From assembly GCA_016178055.1 (NCBI GenBank), contig JACOUC010000046.1, forward strand, positions 17,153 to 81,152: a stretch of DNA of 64,000 nt. Reading direction: 5' to 3'. A program made the position numbers and the translations under genes. The notes under the pieces were generated by a model, which worked only from the letters and a program-made list of their open reading frames with translations, did not search any database and was not told the origin of the DNA. This document shows positions 41,474-50,320 of the stretch, in pieces. Origin of the DNA: Chlamydiota bacterium. GTDB lineage: Bacteria > Auribacterota > JACPWU01. Each line of letters opens with the position of its first letter. Within the stretch, counting starts at the first letter, position 1.

Positions 41474-41578
41474 GAATTTCGGATTTCGGATTGCGGATTT
41501 TAGGAATAATTTTTTAAAAACTAAGAATTAACGTTCCTTTTTGAATCCGAAATTCGAGATCCGAAATCCAAAATTATA
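41474..41578. repeat. Word array GGATTTCGGATT between ntpG and ntpA
   Basis: GAATTTCGGATTTCGGATTG on the left is answered by GAATCCGAAATTCGAGATCC and GAAATCCAAAA on the right. A fragment lies at 50288-50312 downstream of the FAD oxidase gene. Second repeat within the ATPase operon. Confidence 0.75.
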
Positions 41579-41592
41579 TTAAGGAGTAATTT

Positions 41593-43350
41593 ATGAGTGG
41601 TACCATCGCTAGAATTGCCGGTCCTGCAGTCATCGGAAGAAATCTTGAAGGGGCCAAGATGTATGACATTGTTCGAGTCGGTAAACTAGGCCTTTTGGGC
41701 GAAATCATCCGTTTAGATGGTGAAACGGCCTTTATTCAGGTTTATGAGGATACTTCCGGTCTTTTTATTGGAGAACCCATTGAGAATACGGGACTTCCCC
41801 TCATGGCTGAACTTGGGCCCGGCCTCCTTTCAACCACTTATGATGGAATTCAAAGACCTTTGGAGATCATCCGGTCTAAAGAAGGTGACTTTATCTCCCG
41901 CGGTGTTTTTGTCGATGCCCTTTCCAAAGAAAAAAGATGGGCCTTTAAACCTAAAGTAAAGATCGGTGATAAGGTTTCAGTCGGCGACATCGTTGGAGAG
42001 ACTCAAGAAGGTCCTTTTATCCATAAAATCATGCTTCCCCCTGAAATAAAAAAAGAAGTAACAATCTCTGAAATAGCAAAAGAAGGTTCTTACACCATTG
42101 ACCAGGTCGTCTGTAAATTTCAGGAAGGGGGTCAGCTGACCATGATCCAACGCTGGCCTGTTCGAAGCCGGCGTCCCTATCAAAAGAAGCTTGATCCAAA
42201 TGAACTTTTTATCACCGGTCAAAGAATATTTGACACGATGTTTCCAGTGGCTCTCGGAGGAAATGCTTCCATTCCAGGGCCCTTTGGATCTGGAAAAACA
42301 GTCGTCCAACAAACTTTGGCTAAATATTCCAGCGCTGACATTATCATTTATATTGGATGTGGAGAACGCGGGAATGAAATGGCTGATGTCTTACATGAAT
42401 TTCCAGAACTCACTGATCCAAGAACTGGACGGCCTTTGATGGAAAGAACTGTTCTTGTCGCCAATACTTCAAATATGCCGGTCGCTGCTCGAGAAGCCTC
42501 CATCTATACAGGGATCACCATGGCAGAATATTATCGCGATATGGGCTATAACGTTGCGGTGATGGCCGACTCTACTTCCCGATGGGCTGAGGCCATGAGA
42601 GAAATATCATCCCGTTTAGAAGAGATGCCTGGAGAGGATGGTTACCCAACCTATCTTGGAACTCGCTTAGCCGCTTTCTACGAAAGAGCTGGGCGAACCG
42701 TTTGCTTTGGGAAAGAGGGTCGAATCGGATCTGTCACCATTGTTGGAGCTGTTTCACCTCCTGGCGGTGATTTTTCTGAACCTGTGACCCAAAGCACTCT
42801 AAGAATTGTAGGAACTTTTTGGGCACTGGATGCCGGGCTTGCAAACCGACGACATTTTCCAGCCATCAACTGGGGTAAAAGCTACAGCCTTTATCAGGAA
42901 CATCTCCATGGATGGTTTAAAACCAAGGTTCATCCAGATTTTAGCAAGGTTTGCCAAGAGATGATGGGAATCCTTCAAAAAGAGAATGAACTTCAAGAAG
43001 TCGTTCAACTGGTCGGACCGGACGCTTTACAGGATAATGAACGTCTCGTCATTGAAGCCGGTAAAATGCTTCGCGAGGATTTTCTTCAGCAAAATGCCTT
43101 TTCAGAAATTGATGGATACTGTCCGATGGAAAAGCAGTATGGAATTTTAAAAGCGATCATCACCTTCTATCAAAGAACATCAGACCTCCTCAAACACGGA
43201 GGAACCATTGAAATTGTTTTAGAGTCCCCTTTCCTGGAAAGGATCGGCCGACTCAAAGATGTCCCTATTAAAGAATGGTCAAAGACAATTGAGCAATTAT
43301 TAAAGGAGATTGAAGCGTGGAACTTGCAACCCGTCACTACAAGTCTGTAA
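41593..43350 (+). CDS. ntpA: V/A-type ATPase catalytic subunit A
   Basis: Subunit A is the catalytic ATP-binding subunit. The 585-residue protein has the P-loop GPFGSGKT (around 230-237), the bulge domain typical of subunit A between residues 110 and 190, GERGNEM, and the [20 protein letters not shown] block. AAGGAG lies 8 nt upstream of the ATG. It overlaps subunit B by 34 bp. Confidence 0.96.
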   Translation: MSGTIARIAGPAVIGRNLEGAKMYDIVRVGKLGLLGEIIRLDGETAFIQVYEDTSGLFIGEPIENTGLPLMAELGPGLLSTTYDGIQRPLEIIRSKEGDFISRGVFVDALSKEKRWAFKPKVKIGDKVSVGDIVGETQEGPFIHKIMLPPEIKKEVTISEIAKEGSYTIDQVVCKFQEGGQLTMIQRWPVRSRRPYQKKLDPNELFITGQRIFDTMFPVALGGNASIPGPFGSGKTVVQQTLAKYSSADIIIYIGCGERGNEMADVLHEFPELTDPRTGRPLMERTVLVANTSNMPVAAREASIYTGITMAEYYRDMGYNVAVMADSTSRWAEAMREISSRLEEMPGEDGYPTYLGTRLAAFYERAGRTVCFGKEGRIGSVTIVGAVSPPGGDFSEPVTQSTLRIVGTFWALDAGLANRRHFPAINWGKSYSLYQEHLHGWFKTKVHPDFSKVCQEMMGILQKENELQEVVQLVGPDALQDNERLVIEAGKMLREDFLQQNAFSEIDGYCPMEKQYGILKAIITFYQRTSDLLKHGGTIEIVLESPFLERIGRLKDVPIKEWSKTIEQLLKEIEAWNLQPVTTSL

Positions 43351-44726
43351 ATTATATCTCTGGTCCCCTTCTTTTTGTCGAAGGAGCGAAAGACCTTTCT
43401 TATGGAGCCTTGGTGGATATTTTACTCCCCGATGGAACCAAGCGAGGGGGTCAAGCCATTGATGTTTCTGAAAAATTTGCCGTCATTCAAATTCTAGAAG
43501 AAACACGAGGTCTTGATTTAGCCAATACCTCCGTTTCACTCCGTGAGCATGTCGCGAGAATTGGAGTTTCAAAAGAAATGATTGGACGACGTTTCAATGG
43601 AATTGGGGAACCTATTGATAATCTCGGCCCGATTGTCCCTGAAAAACGCCTCAGTTTAGCAGGACTCCCAATGAATCCTACGGCCCGTGAAAAACCAGCC
43701 GAATTTATTCAAACAGGCATTTCAACCATTGATGGGCTCAATACATTAGTGCGAGGACAAAAACTCCCTATTTTCTCAGGGGCAGGATTGCCCGCAAACG
43801 AAATCGCAGCCCAAATCGTCCGCCAGGCTCGTGTTCTTGGAGAGTCTGAAGAATTTGCCGTTGTTTTTGCAGCCATGGGAATCACCATGCGTGAAGCATC
43901 TTTCTTTATTAAAGACTTTGAAGAACAAGGAGCCCTTTCTAAGACAGTTATTTTTCTTAATCTTGCCGACGATCCTACGATCGAACGTCTCTTAACACCA
44001 CGCTGTGCGCTCACCGTTGCAGAATATCTTGCTTATGAGCACGACTACCAAGTTCTCGTCGTCCTCACGGACATGACAAACTATTGTGAAGCATTGCGAG
44101 AAATTGGAACTGCCCGAGAAGAAATTCCAGGCCGCCGTGGCTATCCTGGTTACATGTACACGGATCTTGCTACCCTCTACGAACGAGCTGGAAATATTAA
44201 AGGGAAAAAGGGCTCCATTACTCAAATCCCTATTTTGACCATGCCAGATGATGACATCACCCATCCCATTCCAGATCTCACGGGTTATATCACCGAAGGC
44301 CAAATTGTATTATCACGCCAACTGCATCGTGTGGGGATTTATCCTCCCGTCGATGCCCCCCGCTGCCTTTCTCGATTAATGAACAGTGGTATTGGCGATG
44401 GTAAAACGAGAAATGAGCATCGGGAACTAGCAAACCAGCTCTATGCTGCTTATGCCAATGGAAGAGATTTACGAAAGCTGGTCGCCATCATCGGTGAAGA
44501 GGCTTTAACGGATCTCGATAAAAAATACCTTCGATTCTCAGATTATTTTGAAAAAATATTCATCAATCAGGGCATGACCAATCGATCGATCGAGGACACC
44601 TTAAATCTCGGGTGGAATCTTCTCTCGAAAAACTTGCCCAAAACTGAATTAAAGCGAATTCAGAAAAAGCACATTGATCAATATTACGGCGAACGCATGG
44701 AAGAAATTTACGGAGTGAGGGTTTGA
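43317..44726 (+). CDS. ntpB: V/A-type ATPase regulatory subunit B
   Basis: Subunit B alternates with A in the head and lacks a catalytic P-loop. The 469-residue protein shows [15 protein letters not shown] in place of a Walker motif, and the conserved [19 protein letters not shown] block. The start is GTG at 43317, fixed by AAAGGAGA 8 nt upstream and lying within the end of subunit A. It overlaps subunit D by 4 bp. Confidence 0.96.
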   Translation: MELATRHYKSVNYISGPLLFVEGAKDLSYGALVDILLPDGTKRGGQAIDVSEKFAVIQILEETRGLDLANTSVSLREHVARIGVSKEMIGRRFNGIGEPIDNLGPIVPEKRLSLAGLPMNPTAREKPAEFIQTGISTIDGLNTLVRGQKLPIFSGAGLPANEIAAQIVRQARVLGESEEFAVVFAAMGITMREASFFIKDFEEQGALSKTVIFLNLADDPTIERLLTPRCALTVAEYLAYEHDYQVLVVLTDMTNYCEALREIGTAREEIPGRRGYPGYMYTDLATLYERAGNIKGKKGSITQIPILTMPDDDITHPIPDLTGYITEGQIVLSRQLHRVGIYPPVDAPRCLSRLMNSGIGDGKTRNEHRELANQLYAAYANGRDLRKLVAIIGEEALTDLDKKYLRFSDYFEKIFINQGMTNRSIEDTLNLGWNLLSKNLPKTELKRIQKKHIDQYYGERMEEIYGVRV

Positions 44727-45361
44727 GCACAACGATCAGCGCTACACGAATGAACCTTCTGGCCTTGAAAAATCAGGCCAGTCTTGCCAAGCAAGGGGTC
44801 GATTTACTTAAGAAGAAACGCGATGCCCTTGTCATGGAATTCTTCACTGTTGTGAAGCAAACACTTCAATCCCGGCAAGAACTCTCTAAAGAAATGGGCG
44901 TTGCCTATGAATCTTTAAATCTCGCCCAAGCCATTGAGGGCAAAGGAGCCATTGAATCGGTTGCCATGGCAAGTCAAAGACTCATCACTTTAGAAAACAC
45001 TCTTAAAAACGTGTGGGGAGTCAAAATTCCTGAATTTCAGGAAGAAAATTGGACCCGTCGTCCTCTTGAACGGGGTGTGAGCCCTCGCACTCTTACCGCT
45101 CGCACACATCAAACCGCACTCTCGTTTGAAAAACTCACAGCTCTTCTGGTCAAGATTGCGTCTATCGAAACTCGACTCAGAAAATTGGGGTTTGAGATTA
45201 AGAAAACAACGCGTCGTGTCAATGCCTTAGAACAAATCATCCTCCCTACCATGAGCACTCAAATTCGCTTTATTCGAAGCGTTATTGAGCAAAGAGAACG
45301 GGAAGACACCTTTCGTCTTAAAAAAATTAAGCTCAAACTTGAAAGGAAGAAAGAATCCTAA
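44723..45361 (+). CDS. ntpD: V/A-type ATPase subunit D (central stalk)
   Basis: Subunit D is the rotor shaft. The 212-residue protein is a long antiparallel coiled coil: [20 protein letters not shown] then [10 protein letters not shown] at the start, and [20 protein letters not shown] near 170, all family hallmarks. The start is TTG at 44723 overlapping the stop of subunit B, with GGAGTGAGGG upstream. It closes the operon; no ntpH/J follows. Confidence 0.93.
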   Translation: MSTTISATRMNLLALKNQASLAKQGVDLLKKKRDALVMEFFTVVKQTLQSRQELSKEMGVAYESLNLAQAIEGKGAIESVAMASQRLITLENTLKNVWGVKIPEFQEENWTRRPLERGVSPRTLTARTHQTALSFEKLTALLVKIASIETRLRKLGFEIKKTTRRVNALEQIILPTMSTQIRFIRSVIEQREREDTFRLKKIKLKLERKKES

Positions 45362-45426
45362 CTCATTCCTAAAAGCTAAGTTAGGTTTCTAAAATAAAAC
45401 TTTATCAAAACAAAAGGGGGGAATTC

Positions 45427-45435
45427 TGGTATAAT
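45427..45435 (+). promoter_or_regulatory. Extended -10 promoter for the HIT gene
   Basis: TGGTATAAT (45427-45435) is a TGn-extended -10 box with a perfect TATAAT; no good -35 is seen at 17 bp. Confidence 0.5.
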
Positions 45436-45515
45436 ACAACAAATGTTTCTTCTTACCTGAAAATTTTATTCCTTAAGGAATAATGAGATTGTGTAAGAAG
45501 GGGAGGAATGGCAGC

Positions 45516-45860
45516 ATGGATGACTGTATCTTTTGCAAAATGTCCCAAAAAAAAATCCCTTCCCGAATTGCTTATGAAGACTCCTCTTTATTTGCCTTTT
45601 ATGATGTCCATCCCCAAGCGCCCATTCACATTTTAATCACCCCTAAAAAACATATCGCTCGAATTTATGATCTCCATCCACCTGAAGGTCTTGTTTTAAG
45701 TGAAATGATTTTTCTAGCAAATCAACTTGCAAAAGAAAATAAAATTGACAAGAATGGATATCGCCTTGTCATCAACTGCAACCCTGAAGGAGGTCAAACA
45801 GTCTATCATATCCATCTGCACCTTCTAGGCGGTCGCGACATGAAATGGCCCCCGGGGTAA
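45516..45860 (+). CDS. HIT-family (Hint/HinT) nucleotide hydrolase
   Basis: The 114-residue protein has the zinc-like N-terminus CIFCKM and the catalytic histidine triad HIHLHLLGG near the C-terminus. HinT enzymes hydrolyse adenosine phosphoramidates. I use the ATG at 45516, with GGGAGG about 10 nt upstream, since MDDCIFCKM is the conserved start; an upstream in-frame ATG adds 11 codons that look non-coding. It lies 1 bp before the next gene. Confidence 0.92.
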   Translation: MDDCIFCKMSQKKIPSRIAYEDSSLFAFYDVHPQAPIHILITPKKHIARIYDLHPPEGLVLSEMIFLANQLAKENKIDKNGYRLVINCNPEGGQTVYHIHLHLLGGRDMKWPPG

Positions 45861-45861
45861 A

Positions 45862-46425
45862 ATGAGCCCACATCTTTTTTTCTTCCTCTTACTTTTATCG
45901 ATTGCCATCATTGGCGGATGGGTTTTGATCATCAATGCCATTTTGGAAAAGAAAAAAAAATCTCAAAAAACGTATGAAGATCCTGTTAAGAAACATTTTG
46001 AAGATAACCCTCTTAAAATCGTCCTTCAATCCCTAAAAGATCGCTTAACCGTTTTATATCAATGCTTACAATGTCAAGGAAAACAATATGAAGCATTCCC
46101 TTTTGACGAGGACATTTTTGAAGTTTTTTGTAAAACGTGCGGTCTTAAAAATTTCTATCATGTGGATTTTCTAGCTGGCCTTCATCGCCCTACGAAAAAA
46201 ACAAAAAGCCCCTGGCCTAAAAAATGGTTAAGGAATCGAATCACCACTCCCTGTCTTCATTGTAAAAATAAAGAGCATGCTGACTTTAGGTTGACCATGG
46301 AGGTAAAATACAAATTCAGTGGTTATGCAGACAAAAAAAAGATGATTCTTTACTTCAGTTCATGTAAGGCTTGCGGATTGATGAATTTCTTTGATCGAGA
46401 TCGAGGGGAGAACCATGGCACTTAA
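45862..46425 (+). CDS. Membrane-anchored double zinc-ribbon protein, unknown
   Basis: This 187-residue protein has one N-terminal membrane helix (about 5-27), a basic linker, then four cysteine pairs: CLQC (around 68), CKTC (around 92), CLHC (around 132) and CKAC (around 172). This gives two likely zinc ribbons facing the cytoplasm. Phenylalanine/asparagine motifs (LKNFYHVDF, LMNFFDRD) follow the second pair of each ribbon, so the halves are internal repeats. It follows the HIT gene by 1 bp and overlaps the next small zinc-ribbon gene by 11 bp. No function recognised. Confidence 0.7.
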   Translation: MSPHLFFFLLLLSIAIIGGWVLIINAILEKKKKSQKTYEDPVKKHFEDNPLKIVLQSLKDRLTVLYQCLQCQGKQYEAFPFDEDIFEVFCKTCGLKNFYHVDFLAGLHRPTKKTKSPWPKKWLRNRITTPCLHCKNKEHADFRLTMEVKYKFSGYADKKKMILYFSSCKACGLMNFFDRDRGENHGT

Positions 46426-46609
46426 CTTCACACTTTTTAATCTCATGGCAGAACATTTTGAATGTACACTCTGTCATGGAAAAGATGCCGTCACACGATT
46501 CTTTAGTTATGGTCACAGCGAAAATGCCTGTGTCTCGTGCAAAAACTGTGGCTTCACCAAAATTTATGATTACCACACTCAGGATGCAAAATATTCTATT
46601 TTGAAATAA
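46415..46609 (+). CDS. Small zinc-ribbon protein, unknown
   Basis: At 64 residues, it has two cysteine pairs, CTLC (around 18-21) and CKNC (around 45-48, within CVSCKNCG), and ends GFTKIYDYHTQDAKYSILK. The ATG at 46415 is preceded by GGGGAG 4 nt upstream. The CxNCG-x(2)-KIYD ending resembles the nucleic-acid-binding Zn-ribbon domains (DUF2116/zf-style) of unknown role. It is the third gene of the HIT cluster and a likely partner of the protein before it. Confidence 0.7.
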   Translation: MALNFTLFNLMAEHFECTLCHGKDAVTRFFSYGHSENACVSCKNCGFTKIYDYHTQDAKYSILK

Positions 46610-46687
46610 ACATGAAAATCCAGTCATGAAAATGAGACGTTGTTACTGGCTATTCCCCTCCTTTGTACCCCAAAGGGGAGGAACTCA

Positions 46688-46709
46688 ATTTTCATCCACT
46701 TGGGTGGAC
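46688..46709. repeat. 22-bp repeat with TCCACTTGGGTGGA palindrome
   Basis: The same 22 bases occur at 53765-53786. Both copies lie next to an R6 word array. Confidence 0.75.
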
Positions 46710-46721
46710 TGAAAGTTCATG

Positions 46722-46837
46722 ATGACAAAAATCAAAATGACAATGACAATGTAAAACTTAAAATGTCTCCCTTGCAATAGCGATAGAAATTTTGGATTTT
46801 AGTCTGTCATTTTGCATTTTGATTTTTGGATTTTGAA
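46722..46837. repeat. R6 word array (inverted orientation)
   Basis: AAATCAAAATGACAATGACA on the left and GTCATTTTGCATTTTGATTT on the right flank CTCCCTTGCAATAGCGATAG, the reverse complement of the ATTGCGAGGGA core. Confidence 0.75.
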
Positions 46838-47251
46838 TTAAATGAAATGTACCCCTTTCAAAATTCTCTTCGCAACATTAAATAATCTCTGATCGGAAGT
46901 AATAAATAGATCCGTCTTCGCTAAATATCCTGATGCAAGTTGAACGGCGTCAAGTGTCTTCAATGCATTTTTCTTAACCCATCCAACGGCTTCACGCTCA
47001 AGATCAGCCCCCCAGATGACTTTACTAAAAAAATCAAAATCTTTACGAATCTCTCTCTGAAGCCACTCGGCTTGAGTCATACTCATTTTTTTCTCGTGAA
47101 CAAGTCGAAAAATAATTGCATGAATTTCTATCCAACAAACGGGAGAAACAACAATTTCAGACACCTTTTCCAATAGACCCTGAAATTCATCCGACCCTTC
47201 CTCTTCAACATATTTTTTAAATAGCGAAGAGGTATCAATAAAGGCCCTCAT
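46838..47251 (-). CDS. vapC: PIN-domain toxin (VapC-like)
   Basis: VapC toxins are Mg-dependent RNases that cut tRNA or rRNA. The protein of 137 residues has the acidic PIN residues: D5 (AFIDTSSLFKKY), a Glu in VCWIEIHAII, D in LKTLDAVQLASG and D in LFITSDQRLF. The start is the ATG at 47251, which overlaps the antitoxin stop as ATGA; an in-frame ATG six codons upstream is less likely. Confidence 0.88.
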   Translation of the reverse strand: MRAFIDTSSLFKKYVEEEGSDEFQGLLEKVSEIVVSPVCWIEIHAIIFRLVHEKKMSMTQAEWLQREIRKDFDFFSKVIWGADLEREAVGWVKKNALKTLDAVQLASGYLAKTDLFITSDQRLFNVAKRILKGVHFI

Positions 47252-47478
47252 CTTTTCTCTTCTCGACATTTAACCGTAGTCTTAGAAAAAGAAACCCCTT
47301 TCAAGGTCATCTTGTTAATCTTTCTTTTCCAGACAGGCTGCTGAATATTTTCACAATGAGAAATGATATCTGCTACCGGGACATTTCTCTTAAGAACGAT
47401 GATCCTCTCTCCCTCCTCAATTTTTTTCAAATAATTTGAAAAACCATGCAGCAGTTGCCTTACGCTCACCATCACCAT
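47248..47478 (-). CDS. Phd/YefM-type antitoxin of the VapC pair
   Basis: This small DNA-binding antitoxin reads VSVRQLLHGFSNYLKKIEEG then ERIIVLKRNVPVADI, the Phd/YefM N-terminal fold, with a basic C-terminal toxin-binding tail. I choose the ATG at 47478, with AAAGGG about 7 nt upstream; the open frame continues to 47571 but runs into a hairpin repeat. It likely represses its own operon. Paired with VapC by 4-bp overlap. Confidence 0.8.
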   Translation of the reverse strand: MVMVSVRQLLHGFSNYLKKIEEGERIIVLKRNVPVADIISHCENIQQPVWKRKINKMTLKGVSFSKTTVKCREEKR

Positions 47479-47517
47479 GACTTTTCCCTTTCTAACCTCC
47501 ATTTCTAACTGCGCCGA

Positions 47518-47688
47518 GTTAAACCCAGAATTTGCAATAGGCCGCGGAATTCGACGCAAGATCTTGGCCACCTTGGCCTTCAGAAAGCCTCGACATACTG
47601 GTACAGTATGGCTACGTTTTCTTCAGGCCAATCTGGCTCAAGCTCTTGCGTCTCGGTTCTCGCGTCTATTGCAAAATCTGGGTTAAAC
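47518..47688. repeat. 171-bp hairpin element (MITE- or REP-like)
   Basis: GTTAAACCCAGAATTTGCAATAG-type ends at 47518-47540 are answered by the inverted sequence at 47666-47688 with one or two mismatches. Inner segments CGACGCAAGATCTTGGCC and GGCTCAAGCTCTTGCGTC also pair, and the apex is CATACTG-GTA-CAGTATG. The whole element can fold into one long hairpin. It lies upstream of the toxin-antitoxin operon. Confidence 0.85.
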
Positions 47689-47776
47689 AGAAATAGAGAT
47701 TCAATCTTAAGAAAAGTATAACAATTTGTATTACAGTTTGTCTAATAAAAAATTTGGGTCAAATCTTTCTAACTCC

Positions 47777-47785
47777 TGATATAAT
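47777..47785 (+). promoter_or_regulatory. Extended -10 promoter for msrB
   Basis: TGATATAAT (47777-47785), a TGn-extended perfect -10 box, lies 24 nt before the ATG; AAAAGG serves as ribosome site. Confidence 0.5.
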
Positions 47786-47809
47786 CTCACTTAAACCAAA
47801 AGGTTTGCT

Positions 47810-48328
47810 ATGCTTAAAAAAAATCTGATCATTCTTACAGGACTCGTTCTTTTCATATTCTCAAAAATAGCCTTTACCGATTCTGTGGATACTTCCAACC
47901 CCTCGGAGAAAACTAAAAATATGAACATTCCAAAAACGGAAGATGAATGGAAAAAAATTCTGACCCCTGAACAGTATGATGTCTTACGTCAAAAAGGGAC
48001 TGAAAAACCCTTTAGCGGAAAATACAACTTGCATTTTGAAAAAGGCAAATACGTTTGTGCGGCCTGCGGGTATGAACTCTTCGATTCAGAAAGAAAATTC
48101 GAATCCCATTGCGGCTGGCCTAGCTTTGATCAAGAAATTGCTGAAGGGCGTATCAAGGAGGTCAAAGACAGCTCTCATGGCATGGTGCGGACCGAAATTC
48201 TCTGCGGTCGATGCGGAAGTCATTTGGGACATGTCTTTGAGGATGGCCCCACGAAAACGGGTTTACGCTACTGTGTCAATTCTGTATCACTCGATTTTAA
48301 AGGCGAAAAAAAATCTAATCATCATTGA
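47810..48328 (+). CDS. msrB: Exported peptide-methionine (R)-S-oxide reductase
   Basis: MsrB repairs methionine-R-sulfoxide in proteins. The 172-residue protein has a signal peptide (about 1-23, [17 protein letters not shown]), so it acts in the periplasm. The zinc cysteines are in CAACG and [12 protein letters not shown], and the catalytic cysteine is in [16 protein letters not shown] is also conserved. The [20 protein letters not shown] start of the domain is typical. It is monocistronic. Confidence 0.95.
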   Translation: MLKKNLIILTGLVLFIFSKIAFTDSVDTSNPSEKTKNMNIPKTEDEWKKILTPEQYDVLRQKGTEKPFSGKYNLHFEKGKYVCAACGYELFDSERKFESHCGWPSFDQEIAEGRIKEVKDSSHGMVRTEILCGRCGSHLGHVFEDGPTKTGLRYCVNSVSLDFKGEKKSNHH

Positions 48329-48356
48329 ATCAAGAACTGGAAATACCTGAGCAAAT

Positions 48357-48489
48357 TTTAATTTAAAATTCAAAAATCAAAACGCAAAATGACAACCTAA
48401 AATCCAAAATTTCTAATGCTATTGCGAGGGAAATATTTTTAAATTTTGATCTGTCATTTTGATTTTTGGTATTTGATTTTTGGATTTTT
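48357..48489. repeat. R6 word array with ATTGCGAGGGA core
   Basis: TTTAAAATTCAAAAATCAAA on the left and GTCATTTTGATTTTTGGTAT on the right flank ATGCTATTGCGAGGGAAATA. It lies between msrB and the FAD oxidase gene. A short GCCGAAGGCGAGGCTCGCC hairpin follows (48503-48521). Confidence 0.75.
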
Positions 48490-48544
48490 ACTCACAACTC
48501 CCGCCGAAGGCGAGGCTCGCCAAGGGCGGCACAACTGATTCTTT

Positions 48545-50284
48545 ATGCATACCCATCAAATTCAAAGTGTTTCACCTCTCGTTCACCCAGAAGATACTTC
48601 TGGAAAAACGATTCTTAGAAAAACCGATGTCGAACAATTTGGAGAATTCTTAGAGGATGCATCCCGCATGAGCGGAGGAAACGCGGATGCAGTCGTTTTC
48701 CCAGAAACCGAAGCCCAAATCTGTGAATACCTCACAAAAATCTATCAGTTAAAAAAAACCGTTACCATTGCAGGAAACCACACGGGACTCGTCGGAGGGG
48801 CTATCCCCATGGGGGGAGAAGTTCTTGCAACCCATTTTATGAATCAAGTTTTTCCTCAAAAAAACGAGAAGGTCTTGGAGATCATTCAAGGGAAAGACGA
48901 GCCTACCAACCTACCTTATCAATTCTATCTTAAAAGCACCCACGAAAATGAAATTCTTGCCGTAGTCCCTCCGGGACTGCGCCTTGGTGAATTTCAAAAA
49001 AGAATAGAAGAGCACTCTCTTTTTTATCCTCCTGATCCCACAGAATGGAACGCATTTTTAGGAGCCACTGTTTCAACCAATGCCTCTGGAGCCCGAACTT
49101 TCAAATATGGAGCAACAAGGGCCTATGTGCAATCTCTGCGCACGGTCTTAGCCCATGGATCGATTCTTCATATAGAACGAGGCAAAACATTCGCTAATTC
49201 ACTTAACCAATTTGAAATACACCTTTCCACTCATGAAAAAATTAAAGTGGTGCTCCCGAATTTACTCATGCCGTCCACCAAACATGCTGCAGGATATTTC
49301 ATCAAACCCCAGATGGATTTTATAGATTTGTGGATTGGTTCTGAAGGAACGCTCGGGGTCATTACCCAAATCGAGTTGAAACTGATTCCAAAACCTATAG
49401 CGGTGATGAGCGCCATTGTTTTTTTTCCAAGAACCTCTGATGCCATCCACTTTGTAGAAGACATCCGAAACCATTCCCATGAAACATGGGAAAACAAAGA
49501 CCCCTACGGGCTTGACATCCGAGCCATTGAATATTTCGATCGAGAATCTTTAAACCTCTTAAGAAAAAATACTTTAGGGATTCGAATTCCCCAAGATAGT
49601 GGAAGCGCCATCTATTTTGAACAAGAGAGTGTTTCTACCATCAACCGTGAAACCCTTGAAGAATGGATGAACCCCCTTTTTGAAAACCGCTCTTTAACCG
49701 ATCAGGAACGCCAAAATTTCCAAAGCCATCCTTTTGGGAAAATGATTCTCCTTCTCCAAGAAAAAGGCGTCTTGGATGACCTTGAACTTGCCTTTCCGGG
49801 TGAAGAAAAAGCTGGAAGGCGCTTAAAAGAATTTAGACATGCTCTTCCCGTAAAAGTGAATGAAATCATCGGCAAGTATAAAAGAGAAAGTAGCGTTTCT
49901 CACCTTCACAAAGTCGGAACAGATACGGCCACCCCCGACCCTTCGCTTTCAGACATGATCAGCCTATTCGAAGAAAAATTAAAACGAAGTGGAATCAAAT
50001 ATGTGATCTTTGGCCATATTGGAAACAATCATCTCCATGCCAATCTTCTTCCTAAAAATGAAACTGAACTTAAAAGGGCTAAAGAAATTTATCTTGAATT
50101 GTGCCTTGCTTCGGTCAAAATGGGAGGAACGGTTTCAGCAGAGCATGGAATTGGTAAAATGAAACACAGCTCTCTTGAACTTCTTTATGGTAAGAATGGA
50201 TTGCAGAAATTGGCATCCATCAAGGAAGCCATTGATCCCTATGGTATTCTAGGAAGAGGAAATATTTTTCCCATGAAAATTTAG
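48545..50284 (+). CDS. FAD-linked oxidase (GlcD/D-lactate dehydrogenase type)
   Basis: The 579-residue protein has a PCMH-type FAD-binding domain: VVFPETEAQICEYL, then VTIAGNHTGLVGGAIPMGG, STNASGARTFKYGATR and IGSEGTLGVITQIELKLIP. The C-terminal FAD-oxidase C domain ends AEHGIGKMKHSSLELLYG then YGILGRGNIF. Such enzymes oxidise D-lactate, glycolate or other 2-hydroxy acids; the substrate is not clear, and no iron-sulfur partner gene is adjacent. No ribosome site is obvious; the ATG at 48545 opens the domain. Confidence 0.87.
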   Translation: MHTHQIQSVSPLVHPEDTSGKTILRKTDVEQFGEFLEDASRMSGGNADAVVFPETEAQICEYLTKIYQLKKTVTIAGNHTGLVGGAIPMGGEVLATHFMNQVFPQKNEKVLEIIQGKDEPTNLPYQFYLKSTHENEILAVVPPGLRLGEFQKRIEEHSLFYPPDPTEWNAFLGATVSTNASGARTFKYGATRAYVQSLRTVLAHGSILHIERGKTFANSLNQFEIHLSTHEKIKVVLPNLLMPSTKHAAGYFIKPQMDFIDLWIGSEGTLGVITQIELKLIPKPIAVMSAIVFFPRTSDAIHFVEDIRNHSHETWENKDPYGLDIRAIEYFDRESLNLLRKNTLGIRIPQDSGSAIYFEQESVSTINRETLEEWMNPLFENRSLTDQERQNFQSHPFGKMILLLQEKGVLDDLELAFPGEEKAGRRLKEFRHALPVKVNEIIGKYKRESSVSHLHKVGTDTATPDPSLSDMISLFEEKLKRSGIKYVIFGHIGNNHLHANLLPKNETELKRAKEIYLELCLASVKMGGTVSAEHGIGKMKHSSLELLYGKNGLQKLASIKEAIDPYGILGRGNIFPMKI

Positions 50285-50320
50285 TTTCTGTAAATCCGCA
50301 ATTCAAAATCCGAAATCTCT

